Of a DNA stretch of 64,000 nt, positions 33,201 to 43,478 are shown piece by piece (within the stretch, counting starts at the first letter, position 1; every line of letters begins with the position of its first letter). The notes under the pieces were generated by a model. It searched no databases. It was not told where the DNA came from and was given only the letters and a program-made list of their open reading frames with translations. The translations under genes were made by a program, and so were the position numbers. Source of the DNA: Arbacia lixula (Eukaryota; Echinodermata; Echinoidea; Arbacioida; Arbaciidae); contig OZ022596.1 of assembly GCA_963669155.1 (NCBI GenBank), positions 10,040,353-10,104,352 on the forward strand. The letters run 5' to 3'.

Positions 33201-36200
33201 TTCAAATACTCACTTTGTTGTTGCTGTTGATAATATAACCATATCATCAAAATGCTGCTCTATGGGCATGATGGGATTCGTGTGTATTAATGGTGAAAAG
33301 AAACCACTCTTGGCACGCGATGAGTTAGTGGGATAGGTTCAGGTTTTATTCCTACTTCCAAGGCTTAAATGACCTGCCTTGTCATTGCCGTTGGAAAGTG
33401 TTTATCGTTAATATGTTTTATAGGAAGTAGTACGGTATCGATTTTTTATGAAGTAAAATATTTATATCCATATGAAAGTGTGGAAGTATCTCCGACGGTT
33501 CTGGTATCCTTGTCCGTCCTTGTAATATCATCATTTCTGTCTCTGTTAAACAGGGTAGCCTCCTCAGAGTGATAACTTCTCACCCATCTGACCTATATTC
33601 ACCGTCCTATATGATAATAAAAGTACTATTGACCGCTCTTTATGGACATAAAGATAATATTGACCACTATGCTAATTAAAATACTATTGACTGCTGTTAC
33701 AGGACATTCTGGTTCTTTCTATAGGAAAATTAAGTCTGGTTCATGACCGCCAACCAATCAAGTTCCAGGATTGTCAAGATGAGAAAAACAATGTTTTATT
33801 TACAATGTGATATAATGATGGGGAAAAAGCATCACCTTTTATGCCTATACACATTAAATATAGAATTTGACAGAATCATGCCAACATGATATATTTACAA
33901 ATACAGTCAATCATGTTTTTGTCAAAGCAACATGATGCTAGATGCAGAATATTACAAGTAAGATAATACAATTTCAGGTAGACACAACACGACATATTTT
34001 TTTTATTTAAGGTTTATATATCTGGAAATTTCCACAAGCTAATAATTGTTATCTCATAAAAATACAAAGATGTGCAGGTATTTAATGTAAGAAAACTGTT
34101 TAGATTGCCTGATTCATGGTGCTATATCAAGATGCGTGTTACTTTGAACAGAAAATAGATGATAATACATGACGGATCAACTTTTGACAATTGTGAAGAA
34201 TAATGAAACAAAAGTTACTACTCGTGTCAAGCTATCCTCATTCAGTTGACGTTGAATTTTTGTTTTAAGCAGGTTTTGTGACATTTTATCAATTAGCAAA
34301 TTTATGCTTATTCTTTAAATATAATTTTTGACCTTGACATTCATGCGTAATTAATCTCATGTAGCTCTATTAGGCATAGTACAAACACAAAAGTGAAAAT
34401 ACAAATTCAAAAGATTATAACATAAAAAAATATTGATAAATCGTCACGAAACCTGCTACTCAACAAGTGACACCCGTTGATTTTATGATGAGCAAATTGG
34501 AGGTTGAGTCCAATTGTAAATTTTCCTAGCTTTCTTTTCAAAATTTTCAAGAAAGGAAAAAAGAGTAGTTTGTTATATGCAATCGAGTCCGGTGAAATTA
34601 AAATACCGTGGCAACACTCACATGTGTGATTGAGAATCGTCGTTGCAGCAGCTGTCGGCATTCCGAGGGGCACCATCCGCATGGTCAAGGACCCAGCCTC
34701 TGTCCAGACCACCCTCTCCATGGCCGCGTCAAAGGTCATGAGGTCAGGGCGTGATATCTCACCGTTGAAGGTGACCTTCTTGAACGTGTCGCTCACGTAA
34801 CCATCACTGTAAAATATCGCGCGGTTTCCCCGATCGATGATAAACAGTTTCGACGCTGAAAGAATGTGGTACGCGGAGAAATCAATGATGTCATTATACT
34901 AGATAACTTTCACTGATGCTAAAGAAAATATGTCATAGTTTCATGAATAGTTGCATAACTCTCACCAATAAGGACCTGAGGATTAGAGTACTTGACGAGA
35001 AGGACGTGCAATTCGCCAATGTGCGTATGACTTCATTTAACCAGTGTAACTGCGTTAAGTGAAGTACGACGTACAGAAAACAAAAGGTTTGTCACTATTT
35101 GCATAATTCCTACTAATAGATACTCGAATATGAAGCAAAATGGCGGCGACATTATTTCAAAAAGGATATGCACCTAACATGGTAATATACATTATGAAGT
35201 ATTTACAACATGATCAATCGATAATCATTCTATGATCTACCTTTGCTAGTTGGCTGTATGGTTACACTAAAAACCTTAACTGGTCCGTCCGACTAACTTA
35301 AAGCTAGTCCAGATGTTTCCCGGAAGACTAGCTTTAAGTTAGTAACTATTGCTGGACTAACAATGACGACTAACTTTTTCCTATTCCAGCATGCGTAAAC
35401 ACTTAGTTAATCAACGCGCTCAACCAACCCGTGCTTGCAAGTCGGATCTGACTGCAGGTAGACCTGTCAATACGAAATGTGACTCAGCCATTGGGCAGCA
35501 TTTACTCTCTTACCCATTGTGTGCACAAAGCTACTCAGACGACCAGTTCTCCATTGTTAGTGGGGACCGAAGTATGCCTCATCTTAGGAACTTAGAAACA
35601 GCGTTTATAAAGTGCAGAGACTCTCTTTTGTGCAGACAAAAGGAATTTGTCCTCGTATTTCGTCTGTTCTAACAATCACCAGCGGTCAACCTCAGCTTTC
35701 AGTATAAATAGTTGGTTCTTCTTGTAATTTGTTTATATCTGCGTGATATCCTGATGAGCTGCATATCGAAAAGCTTCGTTATCTAACATGCTACTTTTAC
35801 AGCAATTAAGAAATATGCAGATATGTATATATATTAATAGGCTTATAGTATGAATACATTACATCTGCGAATGAATACACAATGATGACTAAATATTCAA
35901 GAGAGTGTACGTGATATCAACAGTCTCCAGCTTGGCATGCACAAAGCTTTCCCGTCTCTAGCACTCGACTAACACAAAGCTGGTCCGTCATTATTGACCA
36001 GTCTATCCAGCCTGACTAACTACACGCTAGTCCATTCCTAAGCTAGTCCAGCAGGCTAAATCACACCAGTCAGGGCAGCTGGACAAATCAAAAGCTAGTC
36101 CAGCCAGCAAATAACCAGCCCATCAGGTTTGCCGAGCTTCAGTTTTCAGTGTAGCAATAATAACGAAACGAACTTTAATGTGTGCCTTATCATAATACGA

Positions 36201-36868
36201 ATTTCAACGAGGTCATCCTAGATTCGCTGGTCATGAACATTATTCCCACCCGGGTTTTTTTTATTATCATTAACAATTATCCAAGCTTTTATCCCTGCCT
36301 CTTAGCTTTATGATATGAAAGGACTTATTTGGGTAATTGATAACATGAAAAGGAGAGTGCCATATTTTAGTATTACATGATTAATAGCGTGGATTCTGGG
36401 ATAAAATATATTAGTTTTGATCTACGCTTACATTTCTAGTTGGCATGGCGGGTGACCATTTAGAGGTTGTATTGTGGCCTTGATCAAAATACAAAATATA
36501 AGTCACAGTTTGCGAGTTTCTTTGTGTTTGAACTTGTTTTAGAGTACGCGAAGGGTTGATTAGCAGATCATATGGTCTGTGACATCACTTCATTACCAAA
36601 TGGATAAAAAAAACCCATAATGCACAGCGCAGCGACATTGCGATTTGTCCAGCGGTCGTGTCCACTTCCGGTCCCATACATTATTACACAAGAACGGAAG
36701 TGGACATACCTGCAAACTGAATCCGAATATGGTTGTGTGTTGCATCATGGAAAGACTTGCCCTTATATTAGGTATGGTGAATTAACGGATTAGGATACAA
36801 AATGCGTTGTACTTACCGCTCGCTATGCCGGTCAATAAGAATATTAGTAGTAGACACGGCTCCTCCAT
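20977..36868 (-). CDS. Gene B: YWTD propeller protein with giant octapeptide-repeat stalk (span, incomplete model)
   Basis: Recognised exons are: signal peptide (36868-36817), first propeller blades (34855-34622), a blade exon (31726 to about 31601), a 294-nt blade exon (27864-27571), a 4650-nt stalk exon (26545-21896) and a transmembrane exon (21212-20977). Order and phases follow genes A and C. Two problems remain. The 160-nt blade exon present in A and C was not found between 34622 and 31726. The obvious donor of the 31726 exon (GTGAGT) leaves phase 2 whereas the next exon needs phase 1. So gene B is a real gene with one exon missed, or it is partly decayed. The stalk frame is open for 1550 codons without a stop, which argues for a working coding sequence. 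Expected product is about 1900 aa. Function is unknown; the mucin-like stalk would hold the propeller away from the membrane. Confidence 0.65.
21290..21655. repeat. 34-bp minisatellite in gene B intron
   Basis: About ten imperfect units with consensus GGTTCCTAAATGGCATATACATTGACAATCATAA-like. GGTTCCC/T landmarks are 34 bp apart at 21480 and 21514. It lies between the giant exon and the transmembrane exon. Confidence 0.75.
21896..26545 (-). CDS. Gene B giant exon: octapeptide-repeat, mucin-like stalk
   Basis: One 4650-nt exon (1550 codons), phase 1-1. The acceptor follows TTCACAG and the donor is AAAG/GTAATA. The first about 100 residues are polar and non-repetitive. From about 26250 to 22660 come roughly 150 copies of an eight-residue unit, consensus THQAPNPV, written as 24-bp DNA units. 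The final about 230 residues are Thr/Pro-rich (PTTTEALPPTTTGARPPTTT-like). I saw no cysteine. Thr and Pro density predicts heavy O-glycosylation and an extended shape, as in mucins; a His in almost every unit is unusual for mucins. Higher-order blocks recur at 360 bp (15 units) and 1368 bp (57 units), and every recurrence is a multiple of 24. Lower-order variants (PPDP, TLNP, LVPN) mark the blocks. The likely role is an extracellular stalk or matrix-binding rod. Confidence 0.8.
22660..26250 (-). repeat. 24-bp coding minisatellite with 360-bp and 1368-bp higher-order periods
   Basis: On the plus strand the unit reads ACAGGATTTGGTGCTTGGTG plus TGTT. A marker segment (TGGTTTCTGGTGTGTTACTG) occurs at 23601, 24249, 24609 and 24969, at offsets of 648, 360 and 360 bp. 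Another (GTTCTTGGTGCGAAACAACA) occurs at 23771 and 25139, offset 1368. Near-identity of the 360-bp blocks suggests recent unequal exchange or slippage. Confidence 0.85.
26546..27316. other. gene B intron, no recognised content
   Basis: AT-rich. I searched the minus strand for the four-Cys EGF exon that genes A and C have at this position and did not find it. Confidence 0.45.
27317..27544. mobile_element. MITE with inverted ends (copy 2)
   Basis: TATAGAGTGCCTACGTTGTG at the left is inverted at CACACTTCGGTATTCTACA-like sequence at the right; the inner CTGGTTCTTAACA pairs with TTTAGAACCAG. It is related to the element at 8625-8862 and lies about 27 bp from the donor of the 27571-27864 exon. Confidence 0.5.
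27571..27864 (-). CDS. Gene B exon: propeller blades (LYWID, IFWVD)
   Basis: 294 nt, phase 1-1, the same length as the gene A equivalent (6790-7083). Motifs are LYWIDELGLVESLSV and DVIFWVDSERGVVGSIDMQN, ending DFKVFSERV. Acceptor GATATCCAG, donor GTGAGT. It joins in frame directly to the giant exon (V, then LQNSDPTRR), so no EGF module intervenes. Confidence 0.85.
27919..28062. mobile_element. short MITE, AGAGTTTG-type ends (copy 2)
   Basis: CTATACACAGAGTTTGGCCA is inverted at TAGCCAAACTCTGTGTATA. Internal AATAAGTAGCGACATG pairs loosely with GTTGCTTCATATTG. It is related to 8527-8625. Confidence 0.6.
28763..29289 (-). mobile_element. about 525-bp MITE, TTAA-type (copy 2, inverted)
   Basis: It is flanked by TTAA at 28763-28766 and 29286-29289. 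Ends are AAGACAGCCAGTCCC and GGGACGGACAATCTT. Internal sequence is the reverse complement of copies at 9436-9955 and 54452-55075. Confidence 0.8.
29290..31600. other. gene B intron, repeats only
   Basis: A short CA-rich tract lies near 29903-29935. MITE-like inverted segments occur at about 30295-30428 (CAACTCAGCCATCAATTG... ACCATCAATGGTAAGTTTT). No exon recognised. Confidence 0.4.
31601..31726 (-). CDS. Gene B exon: propeller blade (LIWFE), 3' border uncertain
   Basis: Acceptor TTCACGCAG. The frame reads LIWFESGTHQLRSMSIDDPS, then DVMTHVTLNRPVHATNCDGY, entered in phase 2 like the 116-nt exons of A and C. The best donor (GCGG/GTGAGT) leaves phase 2 and would create a stop at the next exon. 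A weaker GTGACG at about 31616 would leave the needed phase 1. Either the weak donor is used, or the gene is damaged here. Confidence 0.55.
31819..31944. repeat. dispersed repeat, copy 1 of 2
   Basis: About 126 bp nearly identical to 49863-49987: TAGTCCAGATACTGGCCGTA, ACCGCGCCAGACCACTGAT, CTGTCCGCCCG. The minus-strand ORF through it (31806-32060) is not a gene. Confidence 0.75.
32947..33040. repeat. direct repeat pair in gene B intron, copy 1
   Basis: CTGGTTCATGACC(T/G)CCAACC, CAATCAAGTT(A/C)CAGGATTGT and CAAGATGAGAAAA are shared with about 33718-33830. No function recognised. Confidence 0.55.
33250..33380. repeat. dispersed repeat, copy shared with 40215-40335
   Basis: Both contain ATTCGTGTGTATTAATGGTG, CACGATGAGTTAGTGG and CTACTTCCAAGGCTTAAATG. 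The element is short and non-coding. Confidence 0.6.
33718..33830. repeat. direct repeat pair in gene B intron, copy 2
   Basis: Second copy of the segment at 32947-33040, 770 bp away in the same orientation. The missing 160-nt blade exon of gene B should lie in this interval, but neither copy reads as one. Confidence 0.55.
34622..34855 (-). CDS. Gene B exon 2: first propeller blades
   Basis: 234 nt, phase 1-1. It begins KLFIIDRGNRAIFYSDGYVS right after the signal peptide and includes RVVWTEAGSLTMRMVPLGMP. It is parallel to gene A exon 2 (VFVVDNANDTIFYSD... VVWTEIESRTMRSQRL). Acceptor CTTTCAG, donor GTGAGT. One sequon (NHT) lies at the 3' end. Confidence 0.85.
35263..36153 (+). mobile_element. 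DNA-element candidate with CACTRAAAAC ends
   Basis: The left end is TA followed by CACTAAAAACC; the right end is GTTTTCAGTG followed by TA. This fits Tc1/mariner-style TA targets. Inside are palindromes (CTAACTTAAAGCTAGTCC / GACTAGCTTTAAGTTAG) and many CTAGTCCA motifs. It lies in intron 1 of gene B. Confidence 0.45.
35391..35672 (+). pseudogene. possible retroelement C-terminal fragment
   Basis: The open frame includes SAIGQHLLSYPLCAQSYSDD, FSIVSGDRSMPHLRNLETAF and LCRQKEFVLVF. The pattern (IGQHLL...C...F.I...R...HL..LE...I...LCRQKEF) resembles the C-terminal end of animal retroelement polyproteins with GIY-YIG-like tails. I recognise the pattern, not a named family. No RT domain is nearby. 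Confidence 0.3.
36612..36755. mobile_element. short foldback MITE
   Basis: CATAATGCACAGCGCAG near 36613 pairs with TGTGTTGCATCATGG near 36738. The inner GTGTCCACTTCCGGTCCCAT pairs with GAACGGAAGTGGACATACC. Related sequence occurs near 28540-28590 and 32100-32200. Confidence 0.55.
36817..36868 (-). CDS. Gene B exon 1: signal peptide
   Basis: ATG at 36868-36866 opens a hydrophobic leader, MEEPCLLLIFLLTGIAS, ending in phase 1 at a perfect GTAAGT donor. It is 52 nt, as in gene A. Confidence 0.8.
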
Positions 36869-39800
36869 ATTGTTTGGGTCACGTGTAGAGCCGCCTTTTA
36901 GGAAAGTTACAGTGAAGTTGAAAAGGAGGAATGTTTATGTGATACATCACATGTTCAAATTCGGACAGCAGGAACCGTGCCACCCGACCATTCCTGATTG
37001 ATTATAGATGTAGCTTTGAAGAACTTCAACTCAGATGAGTTATTGAAGGAAAACAATATTCAAGAGAATATGATTCAAGAGAATCACATGCCTCTGCGAC
37101 CAATGGTTGGAAGAGCTATAGATCATAGGGTATGCGGCCGAGCAATGACGTATTAACTCATCGGATACGACACACCGCTAATTAAAAGTAATTGCACGCA
37201 TCATTAATGCGAATATGCACCGACGATATTGAGTGACTTAACTCTTGATGTGCCACGTGTGTGTCATGTCACCGTTAATGCACATAAATCCAATAGAGCA
37301 CCAATGTGTGCAGCAGTTAAAGAGTTACTTCCGAGACGTGCTCCGTGAAGTCATCCGACAGAGTACAACTAGAGCGAGCATAAGAATGTCGCTACTTTAT
37401 AATGTTGTAGGCATGACGAGACCAAGCAATGGCAGTTTAGCTGCTGCATTCACTTTGGTTCGCTAGTATCTAATACGAATCTACTCAATCCACTCCACTT
37501 TCGTGACAACCTGTTTCGATTACACTTTACGAGATGTATCAAATAACCCTACTCTAGAGAATGGCTATACATAATGTCGTGTTTTAATAACCTGGTTATT
37601 CTTTTAAAAAAATCCTCGGTGTGCGGCAATACTAAGGTATTACTTCCCTAATAATGAGGGCGGGGTAGACGGCGTATGTGGATCGTGATGAAAATTTCAA
37701 AGGCCATTTTTTAGTATTTGTCTCGTTTACTTTTTTGACATTGACCTTAAATGTTGTCTGCGTTCATCAAAATGAATCACTTTGTTATCAGGCTTGTTTT
37801 ATGTATGGCAAGTGGGGGAGGGGGGGGGGAATAAAGACAAGTGTCAAATGGGGGTAAATAACCTATGACGGGTTTTACCTATAGGGATGTGGGGTGGGGT
37901 GGGAGAGGAAGGGGGGTGGGGACTGTTTAAAGGGAGACTCTGGTGTAATGATAGTTGAAAGAGTTGCATTTCAGTAAAAATAGGCGCAATTACTTAGCCA
38001 GAATGATTAGAGGTTAAAAAGGGTTTACTTGGTGATAGAAAATGAAATATAATTGCACATTGTTCATTTAAGACCTCCATCCTTGTTTAAAAGTTGCTCA
38101 GAGGCAATATTAATCACGATGTGTTCCCATTGAGCATACATCCCTCTTAGCGGCAGAATACACATACAGACAAATAACATGGCGAAAGGAAAAGCAATGA
38201 AAGGTGTTCAAGTTCACAGGTTTCGGCCGAAGCATACCATTACAAAAAGCATAAGTCTGATTCCTTTATGAGCAAGTGAACCTTGCCTTTTATATCACTC
38301 GGTTATTTCATTCTCCTTTGTCTGCGCTCTATATATATTTCACATGTGACTGGAACAAAGCTCAGGGTTTCGAAAGACAAATGATATCGCACCGTCCTGC
38401 TTTGCATGTAAAATCAGATATACGCCGAAAATAGCATTTATTATGTAAGCCTATATCTCGACAAACTAATAATTGCATATACTTGCAGGTATCATTAACG
38501 TAAGCCTGGCTTGTACATTTTGACCACCATTGCAATTCCAAATATGTATAACTAATGGAGAAACAATCAATATACTAATCGTTCCATGGTAGCCACACTT
38601 AACCAAGCACTTGTTAATTGTGTTGTGCAATATGCGACTAGACAATACCATTTTGCAAAACGATCCTTGGTGGATAATATAGACATATCACCGTGTATTA
38701 CCCGCAAGTGTTTTTTTTTTTATTGTAAAATATATTTGAACTGATCTATATAAAACAATGAAATAGATAGTCCTGTAGAACAGCGTCGTCAACTTTTAAT
38801 CTGAACTCAAGTAATTGAGGAAAGCATATAGTTTATTTTATATAACGATTCCCCCATAAAAAGCGATGTATCAGCCCAGCTGATGTATTCAGCGCTCTAA
38901 GCTAATTGAAATCATTTTCGAGAACAATGAACAATACATTAACATAGATAAAAATGGAATGCAAGTACACGGCTGGAAAGCCCCACTCAGATGTGCAATT
39001 GTGGCAGGGCCGTTCTTCCGATGGGGGGAGGGGGGGGGGTGGCAGAAAAAGAAACATATACATATAATAACCAACATCAAGAAATTAAGGATGATTTACC
39101 TCATTGATCACTTTCAGAAATTGATTAAAGATGAAGTTGCGGTTAACGGTAAGTTGTTATATTGGGAAGCCCAATGATATGAAAACATGCGACGGCAGTA
39201 TTCAGTGTTTAATATCCATCAGAACGTATACGAGAATGCTCTTTTTGGTAAAGGGCACTTTATTCATAATTTTATAGACTATGAATGCAGTATGTTTTGA
39301 GCGTCTTGAAGCAACTGAATCTCATTTTTAAGATGTGATGAATTTCTTGATTAGAGGTATGCCGAATTATTCTGCCAGCTCTGCTGTTTATCTTTTTGCA
39401 ATTGATCCATGTATTTGTTACTGGCTTCACCATTAACTAACCGCGTGTTATCAAATAAGGGACGAATATTTGGTCGATGAAAAAGCCTGATAAACAGAGG
39501 TAAGGAACACATATTCCTGATCGATACCTTTTTACTACACCTGGGTTAAGAGGAAACAGCATGAGCAAATCACCTTGTCCAAGGCTGCATGCACCGGCTC
39601 GAACCCAGGATCTCTCTGCAAGAGTCACGAGCTTCAACCACTACTTGACTACAATGCCCTACTCTGACAAAAGGAAGCAGGTGGTAAATCACTCAAATCT
39701 GGTTTATTGGTATTCTTAGATTGTATCTAGCATTCCCTGCATAGGGCCAGAATGTGGACAAGGAATATTCATCTTGCTGCGAGATATTCAATCTAACATA

Positions 39801-40214
39801 ATGCGGTGTTGCACTGATGCCAATGCAAGTGACAGACACATTTTGCTTTAGTTAGTTGCTTCCTTTTGTCAGATTAAGGCAGTATACATGCAGAGTGCTC
39901 TCTAGGGAACTTCTCATATTATCAGTGGGCTTTCTTAACCGTTTCTGTCAGATAAAATGCTACTCTGTGGCAGGGTGGTCACCAGAAAATCTTTTACGCA
40001 TGGCTCAAAAAAGCAGAATGTCACTTTTTGTCAGATATCTGTGCTGGACGCATGGTACACAACTATGGAACGCGTGGCTCAAAGAAAACAAAAACAATAA
40101 GAATAATAAGACTGATACTGATTTTACGCATGGTGCAGTAAATTTACGCGTGGCTCACAATCACTTTCTGGACCCGACGCGTGGTGTTTGCACCGCATGT
40201 TTTCTACACTGGGG

Positions 40215-40335
40215 ACCACCCTGCTCTGTGGTATTCGTGTGTATTAATGGTGAAAAGGACACATTCATGGCACACGATGAGTTAGTGGATTAGGTTCAGG
40301 TTTCATTACTACTTCCAAGGCTTAAATGACATGCA
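40215..40335. repeat. dispersed repeat, copy shared with 33250-33380
   Basis: CTCTGTGGTATTCGTGTGTA, ATTAATGGTGAAAAG, GATGAGTTAGTGGAT and ACTTCCAAGGCTTAAATGAC match the copy in gene B intron. Partial further copies (AAATGCTACTCTGTGG) lie at about 39955 and 40379. Confidence 0.6.
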
Positions 40336-41599
40336 TTATCATATTACCAGTGGTCTTTCTTAACCGTTCCTGTCAGATAAAATGCTACTCTGTGGTATCC
40401 GTGTACATCATTGGTTATAAAATGGACACATGGCGCATAAAGAGATAATCAAGTAATTATTCGCGACCCGACAAACAGTTACGATAGACTTCTGAAAATC
40501 TTACATTAAAAAAGGGCAGCAAGTAACAGCTTTAGATTCTCTAGTATGGAATGTATTTCATTTATTCACGAATTTCTACAAAAACAATTATATTTAAAGA
40601 CATCATCAAATTATACATAAAGTATCAAATTCAATTCAAAATAGGTTTTATGTTGATATCATAAAATTGGTATCAACATTAAATGTACGTACAAAATATA
40701 TAAAAATGAAAATGGAAGCTGCAAAAAACCTAGAAGGTTTGAGAGTGCAGCTCCTGCATATATAAGATACACATGAATGGACAATCGTTACAATAATTTA
40801 AGTAACATAATTTATTTACATATAAGAGACAAAACAACCTATAAATAATCGCAAACATACATACAGTCATACATCAGCACATTCACATATACGTTGCAGA
40901 ATACAGTACAATGTTAATAAATTTTGATAATTTATTAGGTTACTCTGAATTTTTAGATAAAAGTGCAGTTTTAGGTTTAGCTTTCCAATATATACTACTG
41001 GATAATGTAATATTTGAACTTTTGAAGAAGAAGAAGAAGAAAAATCCAAATTGTAAGACCCTGATTAAAGTATTTTAGTTGTTTTAACCTGATGGTAATA
41101 CAATATTTAACTAGAACGTGTGTCATGATTATTAAAAAAAATGGTATTTTACGAAAAGAAATTTGAAATATGAACAGAAAGCAAACAATCTACCAACAAA
41201 ATCTTTAAAAAGATCTTTGAAAAGCATGGAAAAAAAGTTCTGGGACTATAGTTTTTACATCTATGTTCATCATCCTTCTTAAATACTGATGGTATTCTAC
41301 CACTTTTGAGCTGAGTAGGTACTCCTCTGGTGCTAAATGTGTTATCAAAAATAACAATGAGCAGTGCTGTGATATAATGGATAATAGTTCTTAAAATTGC
41401 AAGAGGAATTATCGCAGCAAGTATTAATTATCAAGTATCAAAATCCATGGAGTCTTTCATTTTGGGATTTCTAACAATTTCAGGTATTTCGTGTTTATTA
41501 GTAGGATAAAAATAAATTGTGTTTGGCAAGTGGTAGGCAAAGGTGTTTTGGTCAGAATTTCCCACAACATAATAATGTATACAATCAACATTAATAAAC

Positions 41600-42060
41600 G
41601 TAGAGTCTACTTAAAGACATTGTGTCCCATTTTCAAAAGTCATGAAACTCGATGGAAATCAGCAGTATACCCTAACAATAAAGTTTATTAAATCGCACGA
41701 TCATAGCTTATGTAACCTATTCAGGAGAAGTGGAAAGCTGCCCTTGTTAAGGATTGAACCGCAGTGAGCATACTTTACATTCATAATCTATTGTCTCTGA
41801 TTGCCCCCATTGAACGCATGCATTGGGAAGCGGATATATGCGGACAGTAGCGCAACGTGGTCTCCGGTCTCGGATGACCCGCCCAAAACCTCCTTACAAT
41901 CTACTGATCGCTATTAATTCACATAACGTCACTTACCAGTTTTATTATTGGGAGGAAATTTGTAATACAGTATCGTCTTCCACTTTCCGGGGTTTTTTTT
42001 TATATATTTTATTTTTCGGACCTGCAAAAGGGACATCCTGCTTTTGAAAAAGTCCTACAT
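41600..42060. repeat. dispersed repeat region related to 55735-56620
   Basis: CCCATTGAACGCATGCA is shared with 55967-55984 and, inverted, with about 61158. The right part, ending CCTGCAAAAGGGACATCCTG, resembles 56592-56611, CTGCAAAAGGGACACCCTGT. Confidence 0.5.
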
Positions 42061-43308
42061 TATAGGACTGGGGCAAATCATTGAAGCAAAATCCCCTTCC
42101 TTCAAGACAAGAAATATTAAAGTACAATTTGCTACCTACTCGAAAGTGTAAAACACAGACACACAAACTGCACACATACGAAGAATATATACATATCCAA
42201 ACACAATCTATACTAGCTTACGCACTTATAAAGTCCGAGTTGACGATGTCAACATGTAACATTTCTTTAGACATATTTAATATACACTTTTTGTTATAAG
42301 ATTTGTACGTAAGATGTTCTAGATCACAAATCCTGTTATAAAAATCTACCTCTTAAAGAATGACTTACTGTCATGTGGTAGTTAAGAATGTGTCTTGTTT
42401 TGGGTAATTAGGTCTGTATAAGAAATACAACTGTTGAAATTAATATGCACTCGCATGACGGATGGGAGGATTTCTGAGAAAAAAAACATAGGCCCAAATA
42501 AATTCGTTTTAAAAAGACAAGACTTTAGAGTAACTTAATACATGTATTATACGTTGAAAACCTAAAAAAACCCCGCAAACGACACGATTTGTAAGGGCCT
42601 GCGCCTGCAAATATGACGTCACGTTCTTGTAGAAATCCAATGACCGGGTTCTGCGATTCTGCCAGTCGCAGAGTCTTACGACATCAGATCGTTCGTTAAT
42701 TTTTTGCCGTGGTCTTCATACATCAACACGTGGTGATAACATATACATTGACTGCAAGCCCACGGCGTAAGGCAATATGCCAATGGCACCCAATTATATA
42801 ACATCTACAGATGAAATTTTAAAGCCAACTTTGGCGGACAATCAGTGCAGCAACGCCATACGTTCTTGAGGATCTTCAAACAAGCTGTTAGTCCATTTTG
42901 ACAATCTGGTACATGCATTTCGTATTGGGCGATTTGTCAGCCTGCGCGGAAGAGAAAAAAGCCAAGAAAGTCCTAGTTTCAATTCACAAATCAATTAACC
43001 TTTTCACAAATTGTAAATTGAAAATATTCATTCCATATGCTTTCTTTCAAAATGAATCGTTCTGCCATCATATTAGGATAAAGAAGTGATTCTTTCCTGC
43101 TATCTTGAATCAAAGTAGTATGTGAAATAGCGTTACCTCTAACATTATATTGAGTATGTCAGAATGTATAGAGTCATGCATGCATTCTCGTGTGTGCACA
43201 CTGCATCACAAAATTGTGCATTGCTGATACATGTAGTACCGATGAGTGCACTTTGTTTGATTTTTTTTAGATGAGGGCGCCATTACTTTTAATTCAAGTG
43301 AAGGCTCC

Positions 43309-43314
43309 TTTATT
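43309..43314 (-). promoter_or_regulatory. possible polyadenylation signal of gene C
   Basis: Minus-strand AATAAA starts 6 nt beyond the TGA of gene C, giving a very short distance as in gene A. The hexamer is followed by GG, so AATAAAGG. Confidence 0.35.
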
Positions 43315-43320
43315 AGTACT

Positions 43321-43478
43321 TCATGTGATGGGGCTATTACGTACCCTCTTCGTTTGTTGTTGAGGCTTGCCACAGATCTTCCTGACCAGCAACACGATGA
43401 TGAGAATCAGAAGGATGAGGCCACACAGACTTCCTATTCCTATGCCGATATGCTGGGCGTTGACTGCGACCCGTCCCC
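43321..43478 (-). CDS. Gene C exon 9: transmembrane and tail
   Basis: Acceptor AACACAG, phase 1, ending at TGA 43323-43321. It encodes GRVAVNAQHIGIGIGSLCG, then LILLILIIVLLV, then a basic tail. Gly-x-Gly spacing (GIGIG) precedes the hydrophobic core. A GTACGT donor-like site lies inside. Confidence 0.75.

Larger units (their letters stand above)
36900..43308. other. intergenic, between genes B and C
   Basis: No exon recognised. It holds G-rich runs (37816-37832, 37894-37921, 39022-39040), a short AACTCTTGATGTGCCA... palindromic repeat near 37229-37325, dispersed repeats near 39880-40440, an AGA run at 41025-41042 and MITE segments near 41620-42060. Confidence 0.4.

Noticed and set aside
33369-33572. 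Plus-strand hydrophobic ORF, and its minus strand as the missing gene B blade exon
   Set aside because: No propeller motif in either strand; the minus-strand frame (DRNDDITRTDKDTRTVGDTS) hits a stop and lacks a donor in phase 2.
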